This document shows positions 9,091 through 17,194 of a stretch of DNA of 64,000 nt, piece by piece. Below the pieces are notes generated by a model. It saw only the letters and a program-made list of their open reading frames with translations. It was not told the DNA's origin and made no database searches. Every line of letters begins with the position of its first letter. Position 1 is the first letter of the stretch. The position numbers were made by a program, and so were the translations under genes. Source of the DNA: Haloferula rosea (lineage in GTDB: Bacteria; Verrucomicrobiota; Verrucomicrobiia; Verrucomicrobiales; Akkermansiaceae); NCBI RefSeq assembly GCF_016595525.1, contig NZ_JAENII010000013.1, forward strand, positions 78,148 through 142,147, read 5' to 3'.

Positions 9091-9699
9091 ATGGGAGATG
9101 AGGTCCGCAGAGCGTTGATTGTGGAGTGGAAGCCGAAGAGCCCGTTCGGGTTCGGGGAAGCTGGGAAGGACCGCATCTTCCTCCACATCAGCAATTTCGC
9201 GGATCGGGCCCGCTGGCCGGAAGTCGGTGACTGGGTGACTTTCGTTGATGGTCAGGACTCGGCCGGGCGTCCCTGTGCGGAGGAGATCGTGCTCCATGCG
9301 TCGGATAGTGACCTGAAACCGCGGCATCTGTTGGAGTTGTTGCTTCTTCTGGCTCTTCCGATCTTGTCGCTTCCTGCGTTCGAGGGCCTGTTGGATCTCT
9401 GGTGGATCATCTATTTCTGTACATTCACCTCGCTGGCGACCTGCATGCATCTGTGGTTCGACAAGCGTTTCGCCATTTCGGAACGCTCGCGGATTCCCGA
9501 AGCCACCCTGCACTTGTTCGAGTTGATGGGGGGCTGGCCCGGTTCATTTCTCGGGCAGCGGCTTCTTCGCCACAAGGTGTCGAAGAAGTCCTATCAGATG
9601 ATCTTCTGGGCGATTGTGCTGGTGTACCAGTTGTTCGCACTCGACCTGATCTTCGGTGGATTGCTCTACAACGGGCTGCATTCACTGGGTGGATTCTGA
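9091..9699 (+). CDS. Cold-shock-like domain fused to DUF1294 membrane domain
   Basis: This 202-residue protein joins a nucleic-acid-binding fold to a membrane domain. Residues about 8-70 look like a cold shock domain (IVEWKPKSPFGFGEAGKDRIFLHIS is the pattern of a CSD with its aromatic RNA-binding surface). Residues about 78-200 hold hydrophobic segments and the DUF1294 signature: DKRFAISERSRIPEATLHLF, then GGWPGSFLGQ and HKVSKKSYQ. Such CSD-DUF1294 fusions are known in bacteria but have no assigned function. It follows the sucCD terminator and so has its own promoter. Confidence 0.82.
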   Translation: MGDEVRRALIVEWKPKSPFGFGEAGKDRIFLHISNFADRARWPEVGDWVTFVDGQDSAGRPCAEEIVLHASDSDLKPRHLLELLLLLALPILSLPAFEGLLDLWWIIYFCTFTSLATCMHLWFDKRFAISERSRIPEATLHLFELMGGWPGSFLGQRLLRHKVSKKSYQMIFWAIVLVYQLFALDLIFGGLLYNGLHSLGGF

Positions 9700-9796
9700 C
9701 CGGTTGTCGGGGTGGGTTGGAAAGCCCGGGGCGGGTATTGGAAGCAGGTCGGCCATTGATGTGGCATTTGTCAGACACTTGTGGCTGAATGTCCGA

Positions 9797-10234
9797 ATGG
9801 ACGAATTCATGGAGGCTGCGATCGAGGAGGCCCGGACAAGCCAGGCCCAGGGCGGGATTCCGATTGGCAGCGTGCTCGTCCACAGCGGTGAGATCATCGG
9901 CCGCGGTCGCAACCGTCGTGTCCAGCGGGGGAGTGTGATCCTCCACGGCGAGATGGATGCCCTGGAGAATACCGGTCGTCGGCCTGCTGCAGTCTATCGG
10001 GAATGCGTGCTCTACACGACCTTGTCGCCCTGTGCGATGTGCAGTGGAGCCGTGGTTCTGTATGGCATCCCGAAAGTGGTGATCGGGGAGAACCGAAACT
10101 TCACCGGTGAGGAGGAGTGGCTCAGGAGCCGTGGTGTGGAGGTCGAGATTCAGCGCGATGCGACCTGTGTGGGGATGCTTTCGCGCTTCATTCGGGAGCA
10201 GCCGATGTTGTGGAACGAGGACATCGGCAAGTAG
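9797..10234 (+). CDS. Cytosine deaminase, yeast FCY1 type
   Basis: This 145-residue enzyme belongs to the zinc-dependent CDA superfamily and probably deaminates cytosine to uracil for pyrimidine salvage. The zinc site is visible as His50-x-Glu52 (HGEMDALENTGR) and Cys79/Cys82 (SPCAMC). The surroundings resemble yeast cytosine deaminase much more than TadA or guanine deaminase: LHGE..LENTGR, TTLSPCAMCSGAVVLYGIP, VIGENRNF, and a C-terminus ending in NEDIGK, where yeast has a WFEDIGE end. The ATG at 9797 matches that family's length. Substrate is an inference from motif similarity; another nucleoside or base is possible. Confidence 0.82.
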   Translation: MDEFMEAAIEEARTSQAQGGIPIGSVLVHSGEIIGRGRNRRVQRGSVILHGEMDALENTGRRPAAVYRECVLYTTLSPCAMCSGAVVLYGIPKVVIGENRNFTGEEEWLRSRGVEVEIQRDATCVGMLSRFIREQPMLWNEDIGK

Positions 10235-10249
10235 GGCGTTGCCGGCCGA

Positions 10250-11521
10250 TCAGGAATCGGGCGACGACGCGCTCACGCTGGTTTCGGGAGTGTCCGGGGT
10301 CCCGTGTGTCTGTGGGATCCGCATGGTGAATCGGGTATCATCGCCCGGGACCGAACTGACGGTGATGGAGCCGCGGTGGGCCTCCACGGCACGCTTCACG
10401 ATCGAGAGCCCCAACCCGGTGCCCTTGATTTCCTCCTGTGAGTGGTGTTTGGCGACCCGGTAGAATCGGCGGAAGATGTGGGTGAGGTCGGCGCTTGGGA
10501 TGCCGACTCCGTCGTCCGCGACCCAGAGGCAGATCTCACCCTTCTCCTCAATGCACCCAACCTCGATGTTGAGACCGGCGCGTGGATTCTGTTTGAGCGC
10601 GTTTTCAACGAGATTGAAGAGGACCTGGGTCCAGTAGAAGCGGTCCCCGTTCAGGGTGAGTTCCTCGTCGGGCATCTCGACGGTGATGGTCGCCTTCTGG
10701 TTTCGGATCATGGACTCAAGGCGCTCCAACACGTCTTGAATGCAGGACCGCATGCGGAAGGGCTTCATGTTGAGGGCGGAAGCCTCGCCGGATTCCAGTC
10801 GCGAGATCACGAGCATGTCCTCGACGATCCGTGCGATACGCTCGCTGTGCTTGCGCATGATCTTGAGAAAACGCCGGGTCATCTCGGGGTCATCGACCAG
10901 GTCGTCGTCGATCAGATTGGAAAGGTAGCCATTGATGATGGTGAGCGGCGTCCGGAGTTCGTGGGAGGCATTGGCCACGAAATCCTTTCGAATCTGCTCC
11001 GTGTGGTGTTCGGAAGTCACGTCGCGGATGACGACCCGGATGATGGGAGCGTCGTCAGGGGTGTCGGAAACGGGAGAGGCATCGATGACCAGAACGACGC
11101 TGCTACTTGCATCATGTTCGGTGGATGATTTGGTGGCGTGGGGGAGGACGACGCGGGTGACGATGGGTTCCCGGGTGCGCAGGCACTCGAGGAGGGGTTT
11201 CGAGAGTTTCGGGTTGAGGAAGACTTCCTGGACCCGCCGGTCGAGCAGTTCACGGCCGGGAAACATCCCGATGGCCGATTTGTTGGCGAAGATGATTCGC
11301 GACTCGGCATCGATGAGCAGGAAACTTTCGGCGAGTGCATCGAGAAGGTGGTCACGTTCTTGTCGGGCGTGCTTGAGATCCAGGTCGAGGCGGACTTTCC
11401 AAGCGGCGACTTCCTGCTGGAAGTCATGTCGGGCACGACGAAGACGAAGGGCGAGGATGGCCAGGGCGGCGAGAGCGGCGAGTGCGACGGCAAGCTCCAG
11501 ATAGGTGAGGAAGTTCGGCAT
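10250..11521 (-). CDS. phoR: Sensor histidine kinase, PhoR-like
   Basis: This 423-residue kinase should sense phosphate limitation or a similar envelope cue and phosphorylate the PhoB-like regulator encoded just upstream. One N-terminal membrane segment (about residues 5-27) is followed by a charged helix, a PAS domain (about 60-170), the HisKA helix with the phospho-acceptor histidine in VANASHELRTPLTIINGYL, and an ATPase domain with N, G1 and G2 boxes (LVENALKQNP, WVADDGVGIP, GTGLGLSIVKR). A single membrane segment and no periplasmic domain is the PhoR layout. No pst or phoU genes are in the window, so the exact stimulus is inferred. Confidence 0.85.
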   Translation of the reverse strand: MPNFLTYLELAVALAALAALAILALRLRRARHDFQQEVAAWKVRLDLDLKHARQERDHLLDALAESFLLIDAESRIIFANKSAIGMFPGRELLDRRVQEVFLNPKLSKPLLECLRTREPIVTRVVLPHATKSSTEHDASSSVVLVIDASPVSDTPDDAPIIRVVIRDVTSEHHTEQIRKDFVANASHELRTPLTIINGYLSNLIDDDLVDDPEMTRRFLKIMRKHSERIARIVEDMLVISRLESGEASALNMKPFRMRSCIQDVLERLESMIRNQKATITVEMPDEELTLNGDRFYWTQVLFNLVENALKQNPRAGLNIEVGCIEEKGEICLWVADDGVGIPSADLTHIFRRFYRVAKHHSQEEIKGTGLGLSIVKRAVEAHRGSITVSSVPGDDTRFTMRIPQTHGTPDTPETSVSASSPDS

Positions 11522-11523
11522 TC

Positions 11524-12201
11524 TCAGAGTGTCGCGACACGATAGCCAATGCCGCGGACGGTTTCAACCATGCCCGACTGGTCGCCGAGTTTCTGGCGCA
11601 GGCGCTTCATGTGGGTGTCGAGCGTGCGGCTGTGGACATCATCGCTGTATCCCCAGACGGAACGCAGGAGGTCGTTCCGATCCTGTGGTTTGCCGGCCCG
11701 CTCGGTGAGGAAGAGCAGCAGCTTGAACTCCGTGGAGGTGAGGTCGGTCGGTTCGCCGTGGAGGTAGAACTTGAGATCGTTCTTATCGAACTTGAAGGGG
11801 CCGTATTCGACCGTGACGGCACCGGGACTGGAATCGACCCGCTTGAGCACCGCCTGCACACGCAGGAGCAATTCCTTCGGCGAAAAGGGCTTGGTGAGGT
11901 AATCGTCCGCGCCTGCTTCAAGGCCTTGGATCCGGTCCTCGGTCTGGGCTCGCGCGGTGAGCATGATAACGGGGATGTTCCGACTGCGGGCATCCCGTTT
12001 GAGGTCCTTGAACACCGCGTAGCCGTCCTTGCCCGGCAGCATCAGGTCGAGGATCACGAGGTCGGGAACCTCGTGGATCGCCAGGTCGGCGCCGGTGATC
12101 CCGTCGTGGGCCTTTTGGACTTCGTAGCCCGCCCGTTGAAGATTGAAGGTAATCAGGTCCGCAATGTCCCTTTCGTCTTCGATGACCAGAATTCGCTGCA
12201 T
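11524..12201 (-). CDS. phoB: Response regulator, PhoB/OmpR family
   Basis: This 225-residue regulator has a receiver domain (residues 1-120) and a winged-helix DNA-binding domain (about 130-225). The acidic pair Glu8/Asp9, phospho-acceptor Asp52 in VILDLMLPGKDG, and Lys in DDYLTKPFSPKELL are in place. The C-terminal half has LTSTEFKLLLFLTERAG and the SRTLDTHMKRLRQKLG recognition helix. The kinase gene starts two bases after its stop, so the two are one transcript. A -10-like TCTAAT (minus strand, 12214-12219) lies 12 bases before the ATG. The PhoB identity rests on similarity and pairing with a PhoR-like kinase. Confidence 0.87.
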   Translation of the reverse strand: MQRILVIEDERDIADLITFNLQRAGYEVQKAHDGITGADLAIHEVPDLVILDLMLPGKDGYAVFKDLKRDARSRNIPVIMLTARAQTEDRIQGLEAGADDYLTKPFSPKELLLRVQAVLKRVDSSPGAVTVEYGPFKFDKNDLKFYLHGEPTDLTSTEFKLLLFLTERAGKPQDRNDLLRSVWGYSDDVHSRTLDTHMKRLRQKLGDQSGMVETVRGIGYRVATL

Positions 12202-12255
12202 TTCGGGGAACCGATTAGAGCGGAATGGTCACATTCACAAAAGCACGCAGGTGAC

Positions 12256-12300
12256 AGAATCGTCGCAATGGCCGGGGAAGGCCGGATTTGCAACGATTCT
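12256..12300. repeat. Long imperfect inverted repeat between phoB and the Ahb-like gene
   Basis: AGAATCGT pairs with ACGATTCT at the ends, with further pairing of GCAA with TTGC and of GGCC with GGCC inside, over 45 bases. It lies after the stop of the Ahb-like gene and before the phoB promoter, both on the minus strand. No T-tract follows, so it is either a terminator of unusual form or an operator. Confidence 0.5.
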
Positions 12301-12321
12301 GCGGAGATGGCCAGGAGGAGC

Positions 12322-13428
12322 TCAGGCCTCCCGGTGCTTGGCGTGCCACTCGTGGTAGATTTTCGGCGAGATCTCGGATGGTTTGATTTCCGAGCGCCCG
12401 CCCCAGAAGACATTGGTGTAGGAGACGGGAATCCCCTTGGACTCGAGGTGCTTGTCGATCGCCGCCTTGTGCTCGAGCACCTTGTCTTTCTCGGTGCCGT
12501 GGACCACGCCCATGATATTGACGTCGCCGAACTGGGGGCCACCTTCACGCCAGTAGCAGTGGGTCATGCAGTAGTGGCGGCCGACTTCCGCGCCGGCTTC
12601 GACTTCGCGTCCCTTCGGCACGGCCCAATGGAACAGGCCGTTGAACCGCGTCACGCGCTTCCCGCTGGCGGAGGGTTTCACGTGTTCGAGGAAGGTGGAG
12701 AACCGACCGATGACTTTCTTCTCGTTGAGGGAACGCGCGACTTCGCAGAATCGCTCGAGGGAGACTCCGGCCTGCTTGGCTCGTCCATCCCACGGGTTCT
12801 CACAGATTTCCTCGGGGCTGAGTTCCTCTTTGAGAACGAGGAGGATCTCCCATTCTTCGTCGGTGAGTTCGGCGGGGACGGTGGTCATCATGACGGCGGG
12901 GTCATCCGACTTGCTGCCGGGCGGCATGTTCTTGCGGCGCACGTGGCCGACCCCGAGCGCAAAGACGCCGTTGGCAGGCATCAGCAGGTATTCGTCGGCC
13001 CCGACAAGGCGTTTCAAGACGGTGGCATGCTCATCGAGGGACTCGCCGACCGGCACCTTGAGTGTCGTCCAGAGACGGTAGCCCGAACCGGATACCTCAC
13101 TGTCGGTCGATCGGATGACCACGTGGCCGGAGAATGGATCCTCTTTGGCCATGAAGTCGAAGGCGTCGTTGAGTTTGTCTTCCGGGAGGCGCCACGCGAC
13201 GAGCGCTCCGTGGGCCAGCTTGGTGGCGAGCATCGTCTGGCGGACACGCCGGATCACGCCGGCTTCCACCATGGCGCGGATGCGTTCGATGACGACATCG
13301 AGTTCCACACCGCTCTGTTCGGCAATGATGTGGAATGGCTTTTCCTCGAATCCGGCGACGAGGTCTTCGGAAATGGAGAGGATCTTGGTGTTGATGGGGT
13401 CGGTGTGATCGACTGGGACCGTTGGCAT
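12322..13428 (-). CDS. Fused AhbA/AhbB-type (siroheme decarboxylase / Lrp-like) protein
   Basis: This 368-residue protein looks like two Lrp/AsnC-type units joined in tandem. Residues about 10-65 form a winged helix (DPINTKILSISEDL, then VIERIRAMVEAGVIRRV), followed by an alpha-beta domain. A second unit starts near residue 185 (LTDEEWEILLVLKEEL, later SLNEKKVIGRFSTFL) and ends with a THCYWREGGP segment (289-298) and VNIMGVVHG. The HCYxR...MxHG pattern is typical of AhbB/NirD-L-type siroheme decarboxylases of the alternative haem and haem d1 pathways. Those are normally two separate chains of about 150-170 residues. It could instead be a haem-responsive regulator. It is divergent from a truncated haemoglobin with 116 bases between, which favours a haem link. 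No other haem genes are near. Confidence 0.6.
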   Translation of the reverse strand: MPTVPVDHTDPINTKILSISEDLVAGFEEKPFHIIAEQSGVELDVVIERIRAMVEAGVIRRVRQTMLATKLAHGALVAWRLPEDKLNDAFDFMAKEDPFSGHVVIRSTDSEVSGSGYRLWTTLKVPVGESLDEHATVLKRLVGADEYLLMPANGVFALGVGHVRRKNMPPGSKSDDPAVMMTTVPAELTDEEWEILLVLKEELSPEEICENPWDGRAKQAGVSLERFCEVARSLNEKKVIGRFSTFLEHVKPSASGKRVTRFNGLFHWAVPKGREVEAGAEVGRHYCMTHCYWREGGPQFGDVNIMGVVHGTEKDKVLEHKAAIDKHLESKGIPVSYTNVFWGGRSEIKPSEISPKIYHEWHAKHREA

Positions 13429-13509
13429 GCGGAGAAACTAGGCGCTTCGATGGGGTCCGGCCACGCGGAAATTGCGCGAAATCCTGCATGGAGAAGCGCA
13501 AGGCTTGCC

Positions 13510-13538
13510 TTGTCCCGCTCCACGTCTGTTGCTTGAAT
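13510..13538 (+). promoter_or_regulatory. Putative promoter of the truncated haemoglobin, leaderless geometry
   Basis: TTGTCC (13510-13515) and TTGAAT (13533-13538) are 17 bases apart, and the ATG at 13545 is 6 bases after the -10. A TTGCGC/GCGCAA inverted pair (13472-13477 and 13496-13501) lies just upstream in the shared divergent region. Confidence 0.42.
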
Positions 13539-13544
13539 CCAACC

Positions 13545-13940
13545 ATGGCAGAGAATAAACCATCGGTTTTCGAGCGAATTGGAGGTGAGGAAGGGGTCGA
13601 GCGTCTTGTGGGGAAATTCTATGACAGGGTGATCGCGGATCCGAAACTCGGGCGGTTTTTCCAGCATGTGCCAATGGAGCATCTGAAAACGATGCAGAAG
13701 GAGTTCTTCAGCGAGGCACTGGGTGGCCCGTTGTTCTACACCGGTCGCTCGCTGCGGCAGGTCCATGCCGGGAGAGGAATCCACAAGGAGCACATCCAGT
13801 GCTTCATCGAACACCTGCTGGCGACCCTCGAAGCGGAGCGGGCGGATCTGGATCTCGACGATCAGGAGGTGAACCGGATCTACAGCCGCATCGCGATCGA
13901 GGCCGATCGGATCACCGACGACGTCGCGGAGAGCGGTTGA
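13545..13940 (+). CDS. glbN: Group 1 truncated haemoglobin
   Basis: This 131-residue haem protein should bind O2 or NO, probably for NO detoxification or redox sensing. It has the trHb1 pattern: FERIGGEEGVERLVGKFYDRVIADPKLGRFF with the early Gly-Gly turn, then the GGP and YTGR segment, and a proximal-ligand histidine at about residue 74 (RQVHAGRGI), followed by HIQCFIEHLLATL. The ATG at 13545 gives the usual length; the open frame back to 13422 covers the divergent promoter region. The neighbour on the opposite strand may be a haem-pathway enzyme or haem-linked regulator. Confidence 0.88.
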   Translation: MAENKPSVFERIGGEEGVERLVGKFYDRVIADPKLGRFFQHVPMEHLKTMQKEFFSEALGGPLFYTGRSLRQVHAGRGIHKEHIQCFIEHLLATLEAERADLDLDDQEVNRIYSRIAIEADRITDDVAESG

Positions 13941-13944
13941 GGCC

Positions 13945-15285
13945 TCAGGTTTGGGACTCCAGCCGTTGTTTCAACCAGGCGAGCGCGTCTTCCCGGGTGG
14001 CCAGGCGGCCTTCGAGCTGCTCGGTCTGCGCATCCTGTAGGATCTCCTTGAAGGCCGGGCCGGGAGTCATGCCGAGGTTGATCAGGTCGCGTCCGGTGAC
14101 CAGCGGCTCGGGAATCAGCGGCTGGTTGGCGAATTCTTCCTCCTTCTGTTGGAGGAAATCATAGTTGTCGGTGAAACCGTTGGACGATGCACAGTCGACG
14201 CGGTGAAGCTCCATTTCCCGCTCGAAGGTCGAGGATGACATGAAGCGCTTCAGTTTGGCCGTGCGCATCTGCTGGACATTCATGAACTGCATGTGCCGTG
14301 AAACCATGAAGGACACATCCTCGATGACTTGGTTCGGGTAGCGGAGGCGACGGAGGATGTCGGCGGCCATCTCGGCGCCCAAGGCATCGTGGCCATTGAA
14401 GCGGATGCGCCCGTCGGCCTCATCGACGGTTTGGGTCGGGGGCTTCGCGATGTCATGCAGGAGCACTGCGAGGCAGAGTTCGAGCGGTGCGTGCTCGCCC
14501 AGCATGTCGAGCATGATGCGGGTGTGTGTGTAGACGTCGCCCTCCGGGTGCCACTGGGGTGGCTGCTCGCAGCCGATGGTGGCCAGCACCTCGGGCATGA
14601 ACTCAGCGATCAACCCGGAGTCGACGAGCAGGTCGAGTCCACGGGCCCGCTGAGGCGACACGAGGATCCTGGAGAATTCGTCACGGATGCGTTCGGGTGA
14701 GACCTTGGACAAGGTCGGAGCCAGCGTTTGAACGGCCTCCCAGGTGGCGGTTTCGATCTGGAAGTCGAGCGAGGTGGCGAATCGCACTGCCCGCATGAGC
14801 CGCAGGGCATCCTCCTCGAACCGCTGGGCGGGCACGCCAATGGCACGCAGGGTGCGCGCTTCGAGGTCGCTCCGACCGCCGACGAAATCGATCACTTCGT
14901 CGCTGGCGGGATCGAGAAACAAGCCGTTGACGGTGAAGTCGCGGCGCTGGGCGTCGTCCTCCGGTGTGGAGAAGGTCACTGAGTCGGGGTGGCGTCCGTC
15001 GTGATACGAGCCATCGGTCCGGAAGGTGGCGACTTCAGTGGGATGCCCACCGTGTTTGACGATCACCACCCCGAAGTGGGCACCCACCTCGTTCGAACCA
15101 GGGAAAAGCTTCAAGACTTCCGCGGGGGTGGCGGAGGTGGCGAGGTCGAAATCCTTGGGTTCGCGGCCGAGCAGGGCATCGCGCACGCACCCGCCGGCCA
15201 GATAGGCGATGAACCCTGAGTCGCGAAGGCGGCGGGCGAGGTCATTGGCAGCGGATCGCGGGGTCACGGGCGAAGATTTGGACAT
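13945..15285 (-). CDS. cca: CCA tRNA nucleotidyltransferase / poly(A) polymerase family
   Basis: This 446-residue enzyme should add or repair the 3'-CCA end of tRNAs. The class II nucleotidyltransferase head is clear: AYLAGGCVRDALLGREPKDFDLATSATP carries the metal-binding DxD, and RRDFTVNGLFLDP and the QRFEEDALRLMRAVRFA segment follow. An HD domain comes after (LAVLLHDIAKPP), then a C-terminal helical part. The HD domain suggests a bifunctional CCA enzyme or one with phosphohydrolase activity; poly(A) polymerase cannot be excluded from sequence alone. It ends 4 bases from the haemoglobin stop, convergently. Confidence 0.88.
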   Translation of the reverse strand: MSKSSPVTPRSAANDLARRLRDSGFIAYLAGGCVRDALLGREPKDFDLATSATPAEVLKLFPGSNEVGAHFGVVIVKHGGHPTEVATFRTDGSYHDGRHPDSVTFSTPEDDAQRRDFTVNGLFLDPASDEVIDFVGGRSDLEARTLRAIGVPAQRFEEDALRLMRAVRFATSLDFQIETATWEAVQTLAPTLSKVSPERIRDEFSRILVSPQRARGLDLLVDSGLIAEFMPEVLATIGCEQPPQWHPEGDVYTHTRIMLDMLGEHAPLELCLAVLLHDIAKPPTQTVDEADGRIRFNGHDALGAEMAADILRRLRYPNQVIEDVSFMVSRHMQFMNVQQMRTAKLKRFMSSSTFEREMELHRVDCASSNGFTDNYDFLQQKEEEFANQPLIPEPLVTGRDLINLGMTPGPAFKEILQDAQTEQLEGRLATREDALAWLKQRLESQT

Positions 15286-15407
15286 GGAGCCTCACGAGTC
15301 GAATCCTGATGCACAAAGGGTTGGAAATTCGAGGCGTGTCACAATGTCGCACCTGTCGGTTTTGTCGATTGCCAAGGAGGGTGGGTTCGGGTAGTCAGGC
15401 GGGGGTG

Positions 15408-15430
15408 AGGGGCGTGCGGGACACGCCCCT
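15408..15430. repeat. Perfect GC-rich hairpin upstream of the pgpH-like gene
   Basis: AGGGGCGTG and CACGCCCCT form a perfect 9-bp stem with a 5-nt CGGGA loop in the 208-bp gap between cca and the HD-domain gene. There is no T-tract. It looks like a dispersed palindromic element of the REP kind, but no second copy is seen in this window. The rest of the gap shows no gene. Confidence 0.45.
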
Positions 15431-15493
15431 CCGGCGTCTCCGGATGCCGATGTCGGCCCGGCGCAAATCTAACTACACCCGTTCGCTTCTTCC

Positions 15494-17194
15494 GTGGGAT
15501 TGATTGATGCATTCAAACGATGGCAGCTGGCCAAAAAGGGCCTGTCGTCGGGTAAAAAACGTCGGGTCCAGAACGAGGCATCGGTGTCTGGTTCACTGGA
15601 CCGCTCGATCTGGGTCAGGTTCTCGCTGTATCTCACATTCTGTGTTTCCGCGGCGGTCATCGTGATGCGGGCCCTCGCGGTGGGGGAAGAGGGCGCGGTG
15701 CCCTTGAGCGGTTCGTTGTTTGCCTTCTGCCTCGCCGTCAGCGCAGTGACGGTCATCGAGCTGAATCATACGAAGATCACCGAGCGGAACGGACGTGTCG
15801 TTCTTCTGCTCGGCGGGATCCTTGCCCAGCTCGCGCTGATCCGGGGAATGCACTGGGTCGAGGCATCGAACCATCTGCCCGAGGAAGTCGGATTCCTGCT
15901 CACCCCCTTTGTGCTGGCGCCGATGCTCCATGCGGTACTGCTCGGTGGCCCGGCAGGTGTCTTTTCGGCAGTCTATGTGTCGCTGCTGGGCACGCTGCTG
16001 GTCCAGGATGACGGCAAGACGCTCTTCATGGCGGTCAGTCTGTTGTCGGGCCTGGTGGCAGCGCTGACGCTGCGGAGGACCCGGCGGCGGGTCCAGTTGT
16101 TGCGCGCGGGGTTTTACTCGGGCCTGATGGCTTTCATGCTCTCCGCCCTGTTCGGGGTGGTGAATCTCGGTGCGGGCACGATGGATGACTGGCGGATGAT
16201 CGGTCAGGCTGCTGCGGCGGCCCTTGGGATGGGGATTGGTACGGCGCTTCTCGTAAGTGGCTTCCTTCCCGTGCTCGAGGGTATGTTCCAGCTGACGACC
16301 GACATCAGTTGGCTGGAGCTCAGTGATTTGAACCACCGCTTGCTGAAGCGGATGCAGCTGGAGGCTCCTGGCACCTTCCACCACAGTCTGGTCGTGGCTT
16401 CCTTGTCCGAGTCGGCCGCTGAGGCGGTCGGGGCGAATGCCGCGCTGTGCCGTGTGTGCGCGTATTTCCACGATGTGGGGAAGCTGAGCAAGCCGGAGTA
16501 TTTCATCGAGAACCAGGGCGACGGTGTGGAGAACCCACATGACTCGCTGACACCCACGATGAGTGCTCTGATCATCGTGGCTCACGTGAAGGACGGCGTG
16601 GACCTCGCGCTGAAGCACCGTCTGAATCCGCGGGTGATCAACGTCATCCGTGAGCACCATGGCGACTCGCTGGTCAGCTATTTTTACCGCAAGGCCCAGG
16701 AGCAGAAGCGTGACGAGATCGAGAAGGTCGAGAAGAAGCTCGAGAATCCGGAGGACCTGCCGAAGATCGATCAGAAGAATTTCCGTTATCCCGGGCCGCG
16801 TCCGCGCAGCCGGGAGAGTGGCATCATCAGTCTGGCGGATGCGATTGAGAGTGCGTCCCGTACGTTGAAGAAGCCGACCCCGGCGAAGATCCGGGCCTTG
16901 GTCGAGGATCTCGTGGAAAAGCGGATCTGTGACGGGCAGTTGGATGACTGCGAGCTCACGATGAAGGATCTGGCTGTGGTGAAGAGCCAGTTCTGCAAGA
17001 CACTGCGCAGCATGCTGCACAGCCGCATCGACTACCCGAAGGATGAGAAGGGCGCCAAGTCCGATGCCGGTCGGGGCTCGGATGCGGAGCGACGCGAGAA
17101 GCGGAAGAAGTCCAACAAGACCCAGCAGCTTCCTCCGCCCCATGAGGTGACGAAGGCGAAGAAGGTGGCTCCGGTCGCCAAAGCGGAATCATGA
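15494..17194 (+). CDS. 7TM-HD phosphohydrolase, PgpH/YqfF-like (c-di-AMP phosphodiesterase)
   Basis: This 566-residue membrane protein has about eight hydrophobic segments (residues 43-260) followed by a cytoplasmic HD domain. HD residues are visible: GTFHHSLVVA, YFHDVGKL (His326-Asp327), NPHDSLTP, and VIREHHGDSLVSYFYRKA. A charged C-terminal tail rich in Lys and Glu ends the protein. In PgpH this HD domain cleaves cyclic di-AMP to pApA. The usual large extracellular 7TMR-HDED sensor between the first and second membrane segments is missing: only some 10 residues separate them. GTG is the start. Its stop overlaps the ybeY start (ATGA), matching the common pgpH-ybeY order. Confidence 0.85.
   Translation: MGLIDAFKRWQLAKKGLSSGKKRRVQNEASVSGSLDRSIWVRFSLYLTFCVSAAVIVMRALAVGEEGAVPLSGSLFAFCLAVSAVTVIELNHTKITERNGRVVLLLGGILAQLALIRGMHWVEASNHLPEEVGFLLTPFVLAPMLHAVLLGGPAGVFSAVYVSLLGTLLVQDDGKTLFMAVSLLSGLVAALTLRRTRRRVQLLRAGFYSGLMAFMLSALFGVVNLGAGTMDDWRMIGQAAAAALGMGIGTALLVSGFLPVLEGMFQLTTDISWLELSDLNHRLLKRMQLEAPGTFHHSLVVASLSESAAEAVGANAALCRVCAYFHDVGKLSKPEYFIENQGDGVENPHDSLTPTMSALIIVAHVKDGVDLALKHRLNPRVINVIREHHGDSLVSYFYRKAQEQKRDEIEKVEKKLENPEDLPKIDQKNFRYPGPRPRSRESGIISLADAIESASRTLKKPTPAKIRALVEDLVEKRICDGQLDDCELTMKDLAVVKSQFCKTLRSMLHSRIDYPKDEKGAKSDAGRGSDAERREKRKKSNKTQQLPPPHEVTKAKKVAPVAKAES

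Noticed and set aside
11611..13536. Plus-strand open frame of 641 codons
   Set aside because: It spans phoB and the Ahb-like gene on the other strand and crosses their intergenic region; it has no homology and is a GC artefact.
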